Source: an uncultured Gammaproteobacteria bacterium (lineage in GTDB: Bacteria; Pseudomonadota; Gammaproteobacteria; Pseudomonadales; UBA5518). From it: 64,000 nucleotides of DNA. The notes below the pieces were generated by a model. It worked only from the letters and a program-made list of their open reading frames with translations. It did not search any database and had not been told where the DNA came from. Positions 11,787-19,099 of this stretch are shown here, piece after piece (positions within the stretch are counted from its first letter, which is position 1; every line of letters starts with the position of its first letter). The stretch spans positions 47,273-111,272 of the forward strand of contig CAIYPF010000065.1 in the NCBI GenBank assembly GCA_903928015.1, given 5' to 3'. The translations under genes were made by a program, and so were the position numbers.

Positions 11787-13073
11787 TCAGAGCCTGCGAT
11801 CGATGCGCACCGCCACCTGCTGAGCGCCCCCTGAGGTGCGAACCGGCCCGGCATCGCCCTCGAAGTCACCCGGCTGTGCAATGGGACCGCCGCTGCTCGA
11901 GACCCGCGCAACGACCCGCACCTCCGGGAAACCGGAAAGGCGCAGGCCCGGCGCCATCGCCATGCTGTCGTCCAGAATCACCGTCTTCGGCAGTTCGGAC
12001 ACAGGAAAGCGCGCAACGGCCAAAGGCATCGGCGGGCCGGAGAGCGCTTTCGCAAATACAAAGACAGTGGTCCCGGGCGCTGCCTGCACGTCGGGAGCAA
12101 GCTCGACGTGCACCTCGAGGCGCGGCGCGCTGGCGGAGGCCGAGGCACTCACTTCGGGACCCGCGGGTGCTGCGGCGTGCGCAGGCAAGGGCGTGCCGTT
12201 GGCAGCGAGCCGCGCACGCGCGGCCTCGACGCCCTCCCGAATGACAGTGGCATCAGGCGCGTCCGGAGGAAGGTTGGCGAGCAGTTTTTCCCAGGCCTCG
12301 ACCGCACCGGCAAAGTTGCCTGACTGGAAGCGGTCCATGCCCAACAAGCCCAGCAGCGTGAGCTGGGCCGGGTCGATGGCAAGCGCCCGGTCGATGAGTT
12401 CCTGCACGGCCGGCGTGATCCGGCGACCGCCCGCCATGTACAGCGCCTGCGCGTACTGCGCGAGGATGGCTGAATCCTCCGGATAGATGGCAGCGACTTC
12501 GGCGTAGGTTGATGCCGCCTCGGGATAGCGCTTCTCGCCGGTGTAGACACGCGCGAGCAGGAACCGGTACGCGCCGTCTTCATCCTTGCGTCGCGCCTCA
12601 GCCTCGAGCAGCGGAAGCACCTGCACCAACAACTCCTCGCGACTCTTCTCGTCCTGCGTTTGCTCGAGCCGGCCCAGCAGCCCGTCCAGCTGTTCTGCGC
12701 CCGAGGCGCCAAGCTCGCGGTAGCCGACGAACGCGAGCAGCGGCAGTGCCAACGCCATACCGAGCAGCAGCCGGCGCCCGGCTCCCGGCGCACGATTGGC
12801 CACATGCGCGCCTTGGGATTCCGCATCCTGCAGCAGCCGACGCTCGATCTCGAGCAGCAGCGCCCGGTAGTCGGCTTCCGCCAGCGCGCCAGAGGCGTGA
12901 GACCGCTCCAGTTCCTCACGCTCGATGCGGTATGCCTCCAGATTCTGAACGCGCCGCGCTTCCATCTCGCCTGCCGGATCAGCAGCAACCGGGCGCCGCA
13001 ACAGTGGCCAGGCCACAAAGCACGAAGCAAGCAATGCCAGGAAGGCAGAAAGCATCCAGAAAGCCGCATTCAT
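11787..13073 (-). CDS. ccmI: Cytochrome c biogenesis TPR protein CcmI
   Basis: Holds apocytochrome c and presents it to the CcmF/CcmH haem lyase. The 428 residues start with two membrane helices (FWMLSAFLALLASCFVAWPLL and RRLLLGMALALPLLAFVGY) separated by a basic, helical cytoplasmic loop. A periplasmic TPR region follows (about 150-290, YPEAASTYAEVAAIYPEDS...), then a C-terminal beta-rich domain. The ATG overlaps the ccmH stop (ATGA), so translation is coupled. Last gene of the ccm operon. The C-terminal domain is the least conserved part of the family. Confidence 0.92.
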   Translation of the reverse strand: MNAAFWMLSAFLALLASCFVAWPLLRRPVAADPAGEMEARRVQNLEAYRIEREELERSHASGALAEADYRALLLEIERRLLQDAESQGAHVANRAPGAGRRLLLGMALALPLLAFVGYRELGASGAEQLDGLLGRLEQTQDEKSREELLVQVLPLLEAEARRKDEDGAYRFLLARVYTGEKRYPEAASTYAEVAAIYPEDSAILAQYAQALYMAGGRRITPAVQELIDRALAIDPAQLTLLGLLGMDRFQSGNFAGAVEAWEKLLANLPPDAPDATVIREGVEAARARLAANGTPLPAHAAAPAGPEVSASASASAPRLEVHVELAPDVQAAPGTTVFVFAKALSGPPMPLAVARFPVSELPKTVILDDSMAMAPGLRLSGFPEVRVVARVSSSGGPIAQPGDFEGDAGPVRTSGGAQQVAVRIDRRL

Positions 13074-13531
13074 CGCGGAGGCTCCTCGCCAAGAATACGG
13101 GCAAGACGACTGCGTTCGTCCTCACTGAGATCAGGCACTGTCGCCACGCGTGCGCGCGCGCGGCGAAGCATCAGCAACGCCACGACGATGCCCCCACCCA
13201 GCATGAGGGCGGGACCACCCCACAGGAGCCATGTACGCGGTTCGACACGCGGCTTGTACAGCACGTACTCGCCGTAACGCGTGACCATGAAATCGAGGAT
13301 TTCATCGTCTGTTCGACCCTCACGCAGCAGGCGGTAAAGCTGGTCGCGCAGATCCAATGCAATTGGCGCATTGGAATCCGCAAGATTCTGGTTCTGGCAC
13401 TTCGGGCAGCGAAGTTCGGCCGTGAACATCAGGTAGCGATCGCGTTCCTCGGCAGAGGAGAAGTCTCGTGCCTCGATACCGGCGTGCGCGAGCGCGGACC
13501 ACAGAAGGATCAGGACGAACAGGAATCTCAT
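13070..13531 (-). CDS. ccmH: Cytochrome c-type biogenesis protein CcmH
   Basis: Periplasmic-facing thiol oxidoreductase that keeps the CXXCH cysteines of apocytochrome c reduced for haem attachment. The 153-residue protein has a signal peptide (MRFLFVLILLWSALAHA), the redox motif RCPKCQNQNLADS with the CXXC pair at 42-45, a three-helix domain, and a C-terminal membrane helix (LLWGGPALMLGGGIVVALLML). The ATG at 13531 overlaps the ccmG stop by four bases and begins exactly at the signal peptide; a longer upstream reading is not protein-like. Confidence 0.95.
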   Translation of the reverse strand: MRFLFVLILLWSALAHAGIEARDFSSAEERDRYLMFTAELRCPKCQNQNLADSNAPIALDLRDQLYRLLREGRTDDEILDFMVTRYGEYVLYKPRVEPRTWLLWGGPALMLGGGIVVALLMLRRARARVATVPDLSEDERSRLARILGEEPPR

Positions 13532-14064
13532 CGCCCGGACGCTCCGTTCTCGAGAGTCGAAAACGCAGGCTGGAGCACTCGCTGCCAGACACGCTCGTCC
13601 ACGGGTCCCTGGTGCCGCAGGTGGACCACGCCCGCGGCATCGATGAGATAGGTTTCCGGCGCACCGGTCACGCCCAGATCGAGCCCGAGGTGACCCGAAG
13701 GATCGAGAATGTTCGCCACATAGGGATTGCCCTTCTCGGCTATCCAGCGACGCGCCGCCGCAGGATCGTCCTTGTAGTTGATGCCATAGATGCGCACTCC
13801 GCGTCGGGCTAGCTCGTTCAGGTACGCGTGTTCTGCGGCACAACTCGGACACCACGTCGCCCACACATTCACCAGTGCGGGCGCGCCGCGCAGGTCCGTG
13901 TCGCTGATCGAAGCGCCGTCGAGGGTTGCTGCCGTGAACGCAGGGAGCGGGCGGTTCTCGAGGGCGCTGGGCATGTAGTTCGGATCCAGCGAAAGACCTC
14001 GCCAGAAAAGCAACGCAAGCGCAATGAAGACCAGAAGCGGAATGAACAAGCGCAGGCGCGACAT
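13528..14064 (-). CDS. ccmG: Thiol:disulfide interchange protein CcmG (DsbE)
   Basis: Membrane-anchored periplasmic thioredoxin that reduces the CcmH/apocytochrome disulfide. The 178 residues comprise an N-terminal anchor (LFIPLLVFIALALLFW) and a thioredoxin fold with active site WCPSC in VNVWATWCPSCAAEH. The GVTGAPETYLID stretch carries the cis-proline and conserved acidic surface of DsbE proteins. It starts three bases after ccmF and overlaps ccmH by four bases. Confidence 0.95.
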   Translation of the reverse strand: MSRLRLFIPLLVFIALALLFWRGLSLDPNYMPSALENRPLPAFTAATLDGASISDTDLRGAPALVNVWATWCPSCAAEHAYLNELARRGVRIYGINYKDDPAAARRWIAEKGNPYVANILDPSGHLGLDLGVTGAPETYLIDAAGVVHLRHQGPVDERVWQRVLQPAFSTLENGASGR

Positions 14065-14067
14065 GGC

Positions 14068-16023
14068 TCAGCGAACCGGTTGCTGCGCGGAGGGCCGCCG
14101 GTAGCGGCGGTCGAACAAGGTAAGCGCACCACCAGCGCCCATGAGGACACCGCCGATCCACAACCAGCGCACAAAGGGTTTGTGGTGGACCCGCACAGCC
14201 CAGGACCCGTCGCCGATCGGCTCGCCGAGCGAGACGTAGAGGTCTCTCAGGAAACCCGGCGCGATGCCGGCCTCGGTCATCACGTTCCCCATCTGGCTGT
14301 GGTAATCGCGCTTCTCGGCCTTGAGATGCCGGACGCGCTCCCCGGACACATTCTTCACGGTGAACTCCCCGCGCTCGGCGGAGTAGTTCGGGCCATCGAC
14401 ATGCCGCGTGCGAAGAAACGAGAACTCGTATGCGCCCAGCGTCACGCTGTCGCCGGCGCTCATGCGCACGTCGCGCTCATCGCTGTAGATGCTGGTCAGG
14501 CCAGCTCCCGCCATGGAGAACGCGAAACCCACATGCGCCACGACCATTCCCCAGTAGGCAAAGCCGAGCATCGGGAGCGCGCGCAGACCTCCCCGTTCGC
14601 GCAGACGCTGGCGCAATCCCGCAACCAGAGTGGCCGCAAGCCATGCCGTCAAACCGGCCGTCAGTGCCGCGCCTGCGTGCCAGTGACCGGCATACGTGAA
14701 GGGAAAAGCGATGGCGATGACGAGGCAACTGGCGGCAGGCACGGCGAGCATCGCGCGAAGGCTTGCACCGGAACTGTCCCTCCAGCGCATCAGCGGCCCC
14801 ACGCCCATCGCCACTGCCAGCAGGCTCATCAGGGGCACGAACATGAGATTGAAATACGGCGGCCCGACAGATATCCGCCCGAGGTCCATCGCGGAAACAA
14901 CCAGTGGCGCCAATGTTCCGAGCAGCACCGTGGCCATTGCGACCACAAGCAGAACGTTGTTCGCCAGCAATGCCGCCTCGCGCGAGAGCAGGGAGTATCC
15001 CGCGGGCCCCGAAGACTGGGGCGCACGAAGCGCATACAGAGTGAGCGAGCCACCCACCACAACGCCAAGGAAGGCAAGCACGAAACTTCCACGCTCCGGG
15101 TCGGTCGCAAAGGCATGCACCGAGGTGAGGATGCCTGACCTGACAAGGAAGGTGCCAAGCAGGCTGAGCGAGAAGGTCATGATCGCAAGCAGTACGGCCC
15201 AGCTTCGGAACAGGCCGCGCTTCTCGGTAACTGCAAGGGAATGCAGCAAGGCCGTACCCGCCAGCCACGGCATGAAAGACGCGTTTTCAACCGGGTCCCA
15301 GAACCACCAGCCACCCCAGCCGAGTTCGTAGTAGGCCCACCAGCTGCCGAGCGTGATGCCGACGCTGAGGAAAAGCCACGCTGCGGTGGTCCACGGACGG
15401 CTCCAGCGCGCCCAGGCCGTATCGAGCCTGCCGCTCCACAGCGCGGCAAGCGCAAATGAAAAAGCGACCGAGAATCCGACATAGCCCAGATAGAGCATGG
15501 GCGGATGCATCACGAGCCCGATGTCCTGGAGCAAGGGGTTCAGGTCACGCCCCTCTTCCGGCACGTTGGGGAAGCTGCGCAGGAAGGGATTGGAGGTGAG
15601 CAGAACGAAGAGGTGGAATCCGACGGCAATCATTCCCATGACGGAAAGAACACGGGCACGCATCTCGATCGGCAGATCCTTTCCTATCAAGGCGACGGCG
15701 GAACTCCATCCCGCAAGGATCGTGAGCCAGAGCAGCATCGAGCCCTCATGGTTGCCCCACAGCGCACTGAACTTGTACCAGGCTGGCAGAAGTGTGTTCG
15801 AGTTGGTGGCTACAAGCCGGACAGAGAAATCATCGGTCAGGAACGCGTGTGCAAGGCAGGCGAAAGAGACGAGCACAAACAGGAATTGCCCACAGGCAAG
15901 AGGCACGGCGGCGCCCGACCAGGCGCGGACTCCCCGCAGCACGCCCGCCATGGGCAAGGCCGCCTGCGCGAGTGCCAGCCCGAACGCAAGGATGAGCGCG
16001 AAATGACCAAGTTCAACGATCAT
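14068..16023 (-). CDS. ccmF: Cytochrome c haem lyase subunit CcmF
   Basis: Large integral membrane protein that takes haem from CcmE and joins it to apocytochrome c. The protein has 651 residues from the chosen ATG (MIVELGHFALILAFGL) and about 14-15 predicted helices. It carries the tryptophan-rich haem-handling motif (GWGGWWFWDPVENASFMPWL near residue 225) and the conserved histidine-containing loops of the family, including WGNHEGSMLLW. The start overlaps the end of ccmE by 11 bases; a reading nine codons longer is possible but would extend the overlap. Confidence 0.96.
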   Translation of the reverse strand: MIVELGHFALILAFGLALAQAALPMAGVLRGVRAWSGAAVPLACGQFLFVLVSFACLAHAFLTDDFSVRLVATNSNTLLPAWYKFSALWGNHEGSMLLWLTILAGWSSAVALIGKDLPIEMRARVLSVMGMIAVGFHLFVLLTSNPFLRSFPNVPEEGRDLNPLLQDIGLVMHPPMLYLGYVGFSVAFSFALAALWSGRLDTAWARWSRPWTTAAWLFLSVGITLGSWWAYYELGWGGWWFWDPVENASFMPWLAGTALLHSLAVTEKRGLFRSWAVLLAIMTFSLSLLGTFLVRSGILTSVHAFATDPERGSFVLAFLGVVVGGSLTLYALRAPQSSGPAGYSLLSREAALLANNVLLVVAMATVLLGTLAPLVVSAMDLGRISVGPPYFNLMFVPLMSLLAVAMGVGPLMRWRDSSGASLRAMLAVPAASCLVIAIAFPFTYAGHWHAGAALTAGLTAWLAATLVAGLRQRLRERGGLRALPMLGFAYWGMVVAHVGFAFSMAGAGLTSIYSDERDVRMSAGDSVTLGAYEFSFLRTRHVDGPNYSAERGEFTVKNVSGERVRHLKAEKRDYHSQMGNVMTEAGIAPGFLRDLYVSLGEPIGDGSWAVRVHHKPFVRWLWIGGVLMGAGGALTLFDRRYRRPSAQQPVR

Positions 16024-16480
16024 TTCTGGCGCCTCCGCCCAGGGCGACACCTGGATCCGCTCCTTTCTTCAGTGCCTCGTGTACTTCGGGCGGCATGTAG
16101 TTCTCGTCGTGCTTGGCGAGCACCTGATCGGCCTTGAATCGACCATTGGGAAGCAGTTCCCCTACAGCCACGACGCCCTTTCCCTCGGCAAAAAGGTCCG
16201 GAAGGATCCCACGGAAATCCACCTGCAGGTCGGCCTTGTTGTCCGTTACCCGGAATTCGAGGTCCAACCCGGACTCGGCGCGCTTCAGGCTTCCTGGCAC
16301 CACCAGACCCCCGATGCGGATCGTCCTGCCCTCGGGGGCTTCACCCGCCGCAATCTGGGCCGGGGGATAGAAGAAATTCATGTTCTCGCTGAGCGCGCGG
16401 AAGATCAGCGCAGCGGCCGCGCTTGCACCGACAACGATGAACGCCACGATCATCAGGCGCTGGCGACGCACAGGGTGCAT
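16013..16480 (-). CDS. ccmE: Haem chaperone CcmE
   Basis: Periplasmic haem carrier that binds haem covalently through a histidine and passes it to CcmF. The 155 residues have one N-terminal anchor (LMIVAFIVVGASAAAALIF), an OB-fold (IRIGGLVVPGSLKR...VDFRGILPDLFAEGKGVVAVG) and the haem-binding LAKHDENYMPPE, in which H is the attachment residue and Y the axial ligand. The tail is short and lacks a His-rich extension. It lies four bases after ccmD. Confidence 0.96.
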   Translation of the reverse strand: MHPVRRQRLMIVAFIVVGASAAAALIFRALSENMNFFYPPAQIAAGEAPEGRTIRIGGLVVPGSLKRAESGLDLEFRVTDNKADLQVDFRGILPDLFAEGKGVVAVGELLPNGRFKADQVLAKHDENYMPPEVHEALKKGADPGVALGGGARNDR

Positions 16481-16483
16481 GGA

Positions 16484-16684
16484 TCAGATCTCCGGTGTTT
16501 CGGGCTTTTGAGCGCTGTCGATCCGCTGGCGCACGCGCCTGAGGACCCGCCCGCTACGGGCACGGGAGTCGATGGTCAGCGATACGACCACTACGAGCAC
16601 GATGGCATAAGCCGACCACACGTAAGCGCCGTGCCCGGCCATGTGCCACAACTCGCCGAGAGAGCCGAAGTGCATCTGCGGCAT
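16484..16684 (-). CDS. ccmD: Haem exporter subunit CcmD
   Basis: Small membrane protein that helps release holo-CcmE from the CcmABC complex. The 66-residue protein has one helix (VWSAYAIVLVVVVSLTI) followed by a basic cytoplasmic tail (RRVRQRI), as usual. The ATG at 16684 has GGAGG nine bases upstream. A TTG at 16693 overlapping the ccmC stop would put that ribosome site directly against the start and is less likely. Sequence is poorly conserved in this family, so position between ccmC and ccmE carries much of the evidence. Confidence 0.9.
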   Translation of the reverse strand: MPQMHFGSLGELWHMAGHGAYVWSAYAIVLVVVVSLTIDSRARSGRVLRRVRQRIDSAQKPETPEI

Positions 16685-16689
16685 GCCGA

Positions 16690-17460
16690 TCAACCTCCTG
16701 GCTCGGCAGCAAGGCCGCGTCCCAGCGCGAGATCCTCTACCCAGCGGGACTTCTGCTCGCGCTCAAGAACCTCTGCACGCATGCGCAGCAGAAGAAGCAC
16801 AAGGTAGAGCAGGTAGAAGCCGAGGATGGTGACGACCAGCGGGTGGAACATGTCCGGATGCATTGTCGGCGCACCGGTCAGCCGGATAGTGGCCGGCTGA
16901 TGAAGGCTGTACCACCAATCCACCGACTTGTAGATGATCGGGATGTTGACGGTGCCGACCAGGGACAGCACCGCACATGCGCGAGCAGCGGTCTCGCGGC
17001 TCTCGAACGCCTCGTAGAGCGCCATAACGCCGAGATACAGGAACAACAGCACCAGCATCGATGTGATGCGCGCATCCCACACCCACCAGGTGCCCCACGT
17101 CGGTTTGCCCCAGATTGAACCCGTGACGAGTGCGCAAAAGGTCATGGCCGCTCCCACGCCCGCGCCTGCACGCAGGGCGACGTCAGCGAGTTTGATCCTC
17201 CAGACGAGACTCACGACGCCGGCTCCGGCCATGGCGTAGTAGCCCGCCAACGAGACGAACGCTGCGGGGACATGGATGTAGATGATCCGGAAGCTGTTGC
17301 CCTGGACTGCATCGGGTGGAGCGTAGGCAAGACCCCACGTGCAGCCCCATGCGAGCAATCCCACGGCCAAAAAAGAGAGCCACGGCAACCACTGGCTGCT
17401 GATCCGATAGAACCACCGGGGAGAGCCCAACTTGTGGAGGAAAGACCACACGACTGTCAT
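16690..17460 (-). CDS. ccmC: Haem exporter protein CcmC
   Basis: Inner-membrane protein that delivers haem to CcmE. The 256 residues hold six predicted helices and the WWD signature (PTWGTWWVWDARITSMLVL near residue 125). Conserved histidines lie in the periplasmic loops on either side (YIHVPAAFVSL and the region after SVDWWYSLHQ). It is first in the ccmC-I run and is separated from ccmB by a 246-base gap holding an ANR-type box, so ccmC-I probably has its own promoter. Confidence 0.96.
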   Translation of the reverse strand: MTVVWSFLHKLGSPRWFYRISSQWLPWLSFLAVGLLAWGCTWGLAYAPPDAVQGNSFRIIYIHVPAAFVSLAGYYAMAGAGVVSLVWRIKLADVALRAGAGVGAAMTFCALVTGSIWGKPTWGTWWVWDARITSMLVLLFLYLGVMALYEAFESRETAARACAVLSLVGTVNIPIIYKSVDWWYSLHQPATIRLTGAPTMHPDMFHPLVVTILGFYLLYLVLLLLRMRAEVLEREQKSRWVEDLALGRGLAAEPGG

Positions 17461-17512
17461 GCCACCCTGATCGGAAAACCGCGCGAGGCCGGGCAGTTGC
17501 CCGGGCGGCCGG

Positions 17513-17518
17513 AGTATA
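17513..17518 (-). promoter_or_regulatory. Possible -10 element for ccmC
   Basis: TATACT on the minus strand, 53 bases before the ccmC start. There is no good -35 at normal spacing. The ANR box centre is about 86 bases upstream of the implied start site, too far for direct class II activation. Tentative. Confidence 0.25.
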
Positions 17519-17585
17519 TCCGATAGCCCCGGGCCGGACTCATGTTTGCCGCGCGAAGCGGCGTGACAAGCACCGATGCTGCAGT

Positions 17586-17599
17586 TTGATCCGGGTCAA
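17586..17599. promoter_or_regulatory. ANR/FNR-family binding site in the ccmB-ccmC gap
   Basis: TTGATCCGGGTCAA, an exact match to the TTGAT-N4-GTCAA form described for Pseudomonas ANR and one base off the E. coli FNR consensus. It lies between ccmC (reading left) and a candidate + strand small RNA (reading right). Its centre is 41.5 bases from the predicted RNA start at 17634, the usual class II activator spacing. Oxygen control of cytochrome c maturation makes biological sense. Confidence 0.6.
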
Positions 17600-17633
17600 G
17601 GACACAGGCCGATGCGAGAGGCAGACTGTGCCT

Positions 17634-17707
17634 GCCGTCGGTTGTCCCGGTGGCACGTCGACTTCTCCTCCTTAACGCTTGTCCCGGCCTCGTGTCGGGA
17701 TTTTTTT
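17634..17707 (+). ncRNA. Candidate ANR-controlled small RNA with an anti-Shine-Dalgarno seed
   Basis: Predicted RNA of about 74 nt in the ccmB-ccmC gap, not previously known to me. It has three visible parts. The 5' hairpin pairs GCCGTCGG (17634-17641) with CCGGTGGC (17647-17654), with two wobble pairs. The open stretch 17655-17680 contains CTTCTCCTCCTTAA. The intrinsic terminator pairs TCCCGG with TCGGGA (17682-17700) and is followed at once by seven Ts. The start is inferred from an ANR box centred 41.5 bases upstream; the -10 (CAGACT at 17622-17627) is poor. The T tract meets the ccmB stop codon, so this RNA and ccmB converge. No expression evidence is available. Confidence 0.45.
17682..17707 (+). 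terminator. Intrinsic terminator on the + strand
   Basis: Stem TCCCGG/TCGGGA with a 7-base loop, followed immediately by TTTTTTT. It is oriented to the right, where no protein-coding + strand gene ends, so it points to a short non-coding transcript. It cannot serve ccmB, which reads the other way and lacks a T tract on its own strand. Confidence 0.6.
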
Positions 17708-18390
17708 CAGCTGTCCAGATTGATACGCAACGCGGCCGCGGCAGCGAGTGGCGCCAGCGTGACGGCGAGCAAGGCAAAGCCCCCCAGGATCGCGAGCTCG
17801 GAGTGCCACGGGAGCCCGTGGGCCGCTGCATCGACTGCGGCGCTGCCGAAAACCAGCACAGGCACATAGAGCGGCAGTATCAGCAGGCTGAGAAGCAGAC
17901 CGCCTTTGCGCAGGCCAACGGTAAGCGCAGCACCGATACCGCCGACCAGGCTGAGGGTGACGGTGCCTAGCAGCATGGAGAACAGCAACGCCGGCATCGC
18001 CGCCGCAGGCAGGTACAGAAGGCCCGCCACCACCGGCGACACCAGGGAAATCGGACATCCGCTTACCAACCAGTGAACCGCCATCTTGGCAAGCGCCGTG
18101 GCATAGAGCGGTGAGGGGCTGCGCACGATCTGCTCGAGCGAGCCATCGTCGAAGTCGCTCCGGAAAAGCATGTCAGTGGAAAGCAGTGATGCCAGCAAGG
18201 CAGCAACCCAGACCACGCCGGGCGCGATTCGCGACAACTCCTGCGGCGCGGGACCCACCCCGAGCGGAAACAAGGCAGCGACTATCAGAAGGAACACCAG
18301 GGGATTGGCTGCCTCGGCGCGACGCCGGAACGCGATCAGGAGGTCGCGACGGGCGATCTCCAACCACGCGGGCCCGGTCCCCGCGCTCAT
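17707..18390 (-). CDS. ccmB: Haem exporter protein CcmB
   Basis: Permease subunit of the CcmABCD complex that energises release of haem-loaded CcmE. The protein has 227 residues with six predicted helices (for example PLVFLLIVAALFPLGVG, GVVWVAALLASLL, MLLGTVTLSLVGGIGAALTVGL). The family motif FDDGSLEQIVRSP is present. The ATG at 18390 overlaps the ccmA stop as ATGA; a longer reading from 18432 would start deep inside ccmA. Only 17 bases of its downstream gap are free of the converging terminator. Confidence 0.95.
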   Translation of the reverse strand: MSAGTGPAWLEIARRDLLIAFRRRAEAANPLVFLLIVAALFPLGVGPAPQELSRIAPGVVWVAALLASLLSTDMLFRSDFDDGSLEQIVRSPSPLYATALAKMAVHWLVSGCPISLVSPVVAGLLYLPAAAMPALLFSMLLGTVTLSLVGGIGAALTVGLRKGGLLLSLLILPLYVPVLVFGSAAVDAAAHGLPWHSELAILGGFALLAVTLAPLAAAAALRINLDS

Positions 18391-19034
18391 GCCAGCGCCC
18401 CCGACTCCAATGCCACCTGCCGGAACCGGCAATCGAGGGAGAGGCGGTGGTGGGTTGTCAGGAGCACGACCCCACCGGCGGCGGCGTGCGCTGCAACCAG
18501 AGACTCCACCTGTGAAACACCCTCGAGATCGATGGCAGTGAAGGGCTCATCGAGAATCCAGAACCGGGCCGGGCTGAGAAGAAGCCTGGCCAGCGCTATA
18601 CGCCTGCGCTGGCCTGCAGAAAGATGCTGGGCGGGAGTATCGCGGTGGCGTGCGAGCCCCACGGCACCCAAAGCACCCTCGATACCTATCGATGTGGTCC
18701 GGCCCCAGAGTCCCGCGTGCCAACGCAGGTTTTCGAACGGCGTGAGGCCCGGTTTTACGGCGGCATCGTGGCCCAGGTAGAGGGTCTCCCGCAGGAATTC
18801 CCACCGCGAACCCGGAAGCGCTGCGCCATTCCAGTACATCTCGCCGGAGACCCGGGTGCTAAGGCCCGCCACCGCACGCAGCAAGGTGGTTTTACCGGCA
18901 CCGTTAGGACCCAGGATCTGGACGATCTCCCCGGGCGCGAGCGTGAAGGAAAGCCCTTCGAACAGGACGCGCTCGTCACGTTCGCAGCGCAAATCACACG
19001 CCTCGAAAAGCGGCACCGGTGGAGCCTCTGGCAT
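18387..19034 (-). CDS. ccmA: Cytochrome c biogenesis ATP-binding protein CcmA
   Basis: ABC ATPase driving the CcmABCD haem-chaperone release step. Of 215 residues, Walker A is GPNGAGKTT (42-50), the signature is HLSAGQRRRIALARLLL and Walker B is FWILDEPFTAID, followed by the H-loop LLTTHH. Length is normal. It is first in the ccm block and divergent from the FliK2 gene, with about 65 bases between the starts. Those bases include a perfect TATAAT reading right. Confidence 0.95.
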   Translation of the reverse strand: MPEAPPVPLFEACDLRCERDERVLFEGLSFTLAPGEIVQILGPNGAGKTTLLRAVAGLSTRVSGEMYWNGAALPGSRWEFLRETLYLGHDAAVKPGLTPFENLRWHAGLWGRTTSIGIEGALGAVGLARHRDTPAQHLSAGQRRRIALARLLLSPARFWILDEPFTAIDLEGVSQVESLVAAHAAAGGVVLLTTHHRLSLDCRFRQVALESGALA

Positions 19035-19089
19035 CTGATGGCAATCCCGCTGTTGGAGCGCGCACTCAAGCTCACGCGCCCGTGGCCGC

Positions 19090-19095
19090 TATAAT
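19090..19095 (+). promoter_or_regulatory. TATAAT -10 element in the ccmA/fliK2 divergent gap
   Basis: Exact TATAAT on the + strand. A start site near 19102 would make translation from the ATG at 19100 leaderless, or favour the ATG at 19148. No good -35 sits 16-18 bases upstream. A weak sigma-54-like element lies at 19039-19054 (TGGCAATCCCGCTGTT, GT in place of GC). Confidence 0.35.
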
Positions 19096-19099
19096 CCCG

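Noticed and set aside
17540..17656. 38-residue minus-strand frame with a strong AAGGAGGAG site before its GTG
   Set aside because: The AAGGAGGAG is the complement of the anti-SD seed of the candidate small RNA. The peptide has no hydrophobic segment or known motif. Kept as an alternative reading only.
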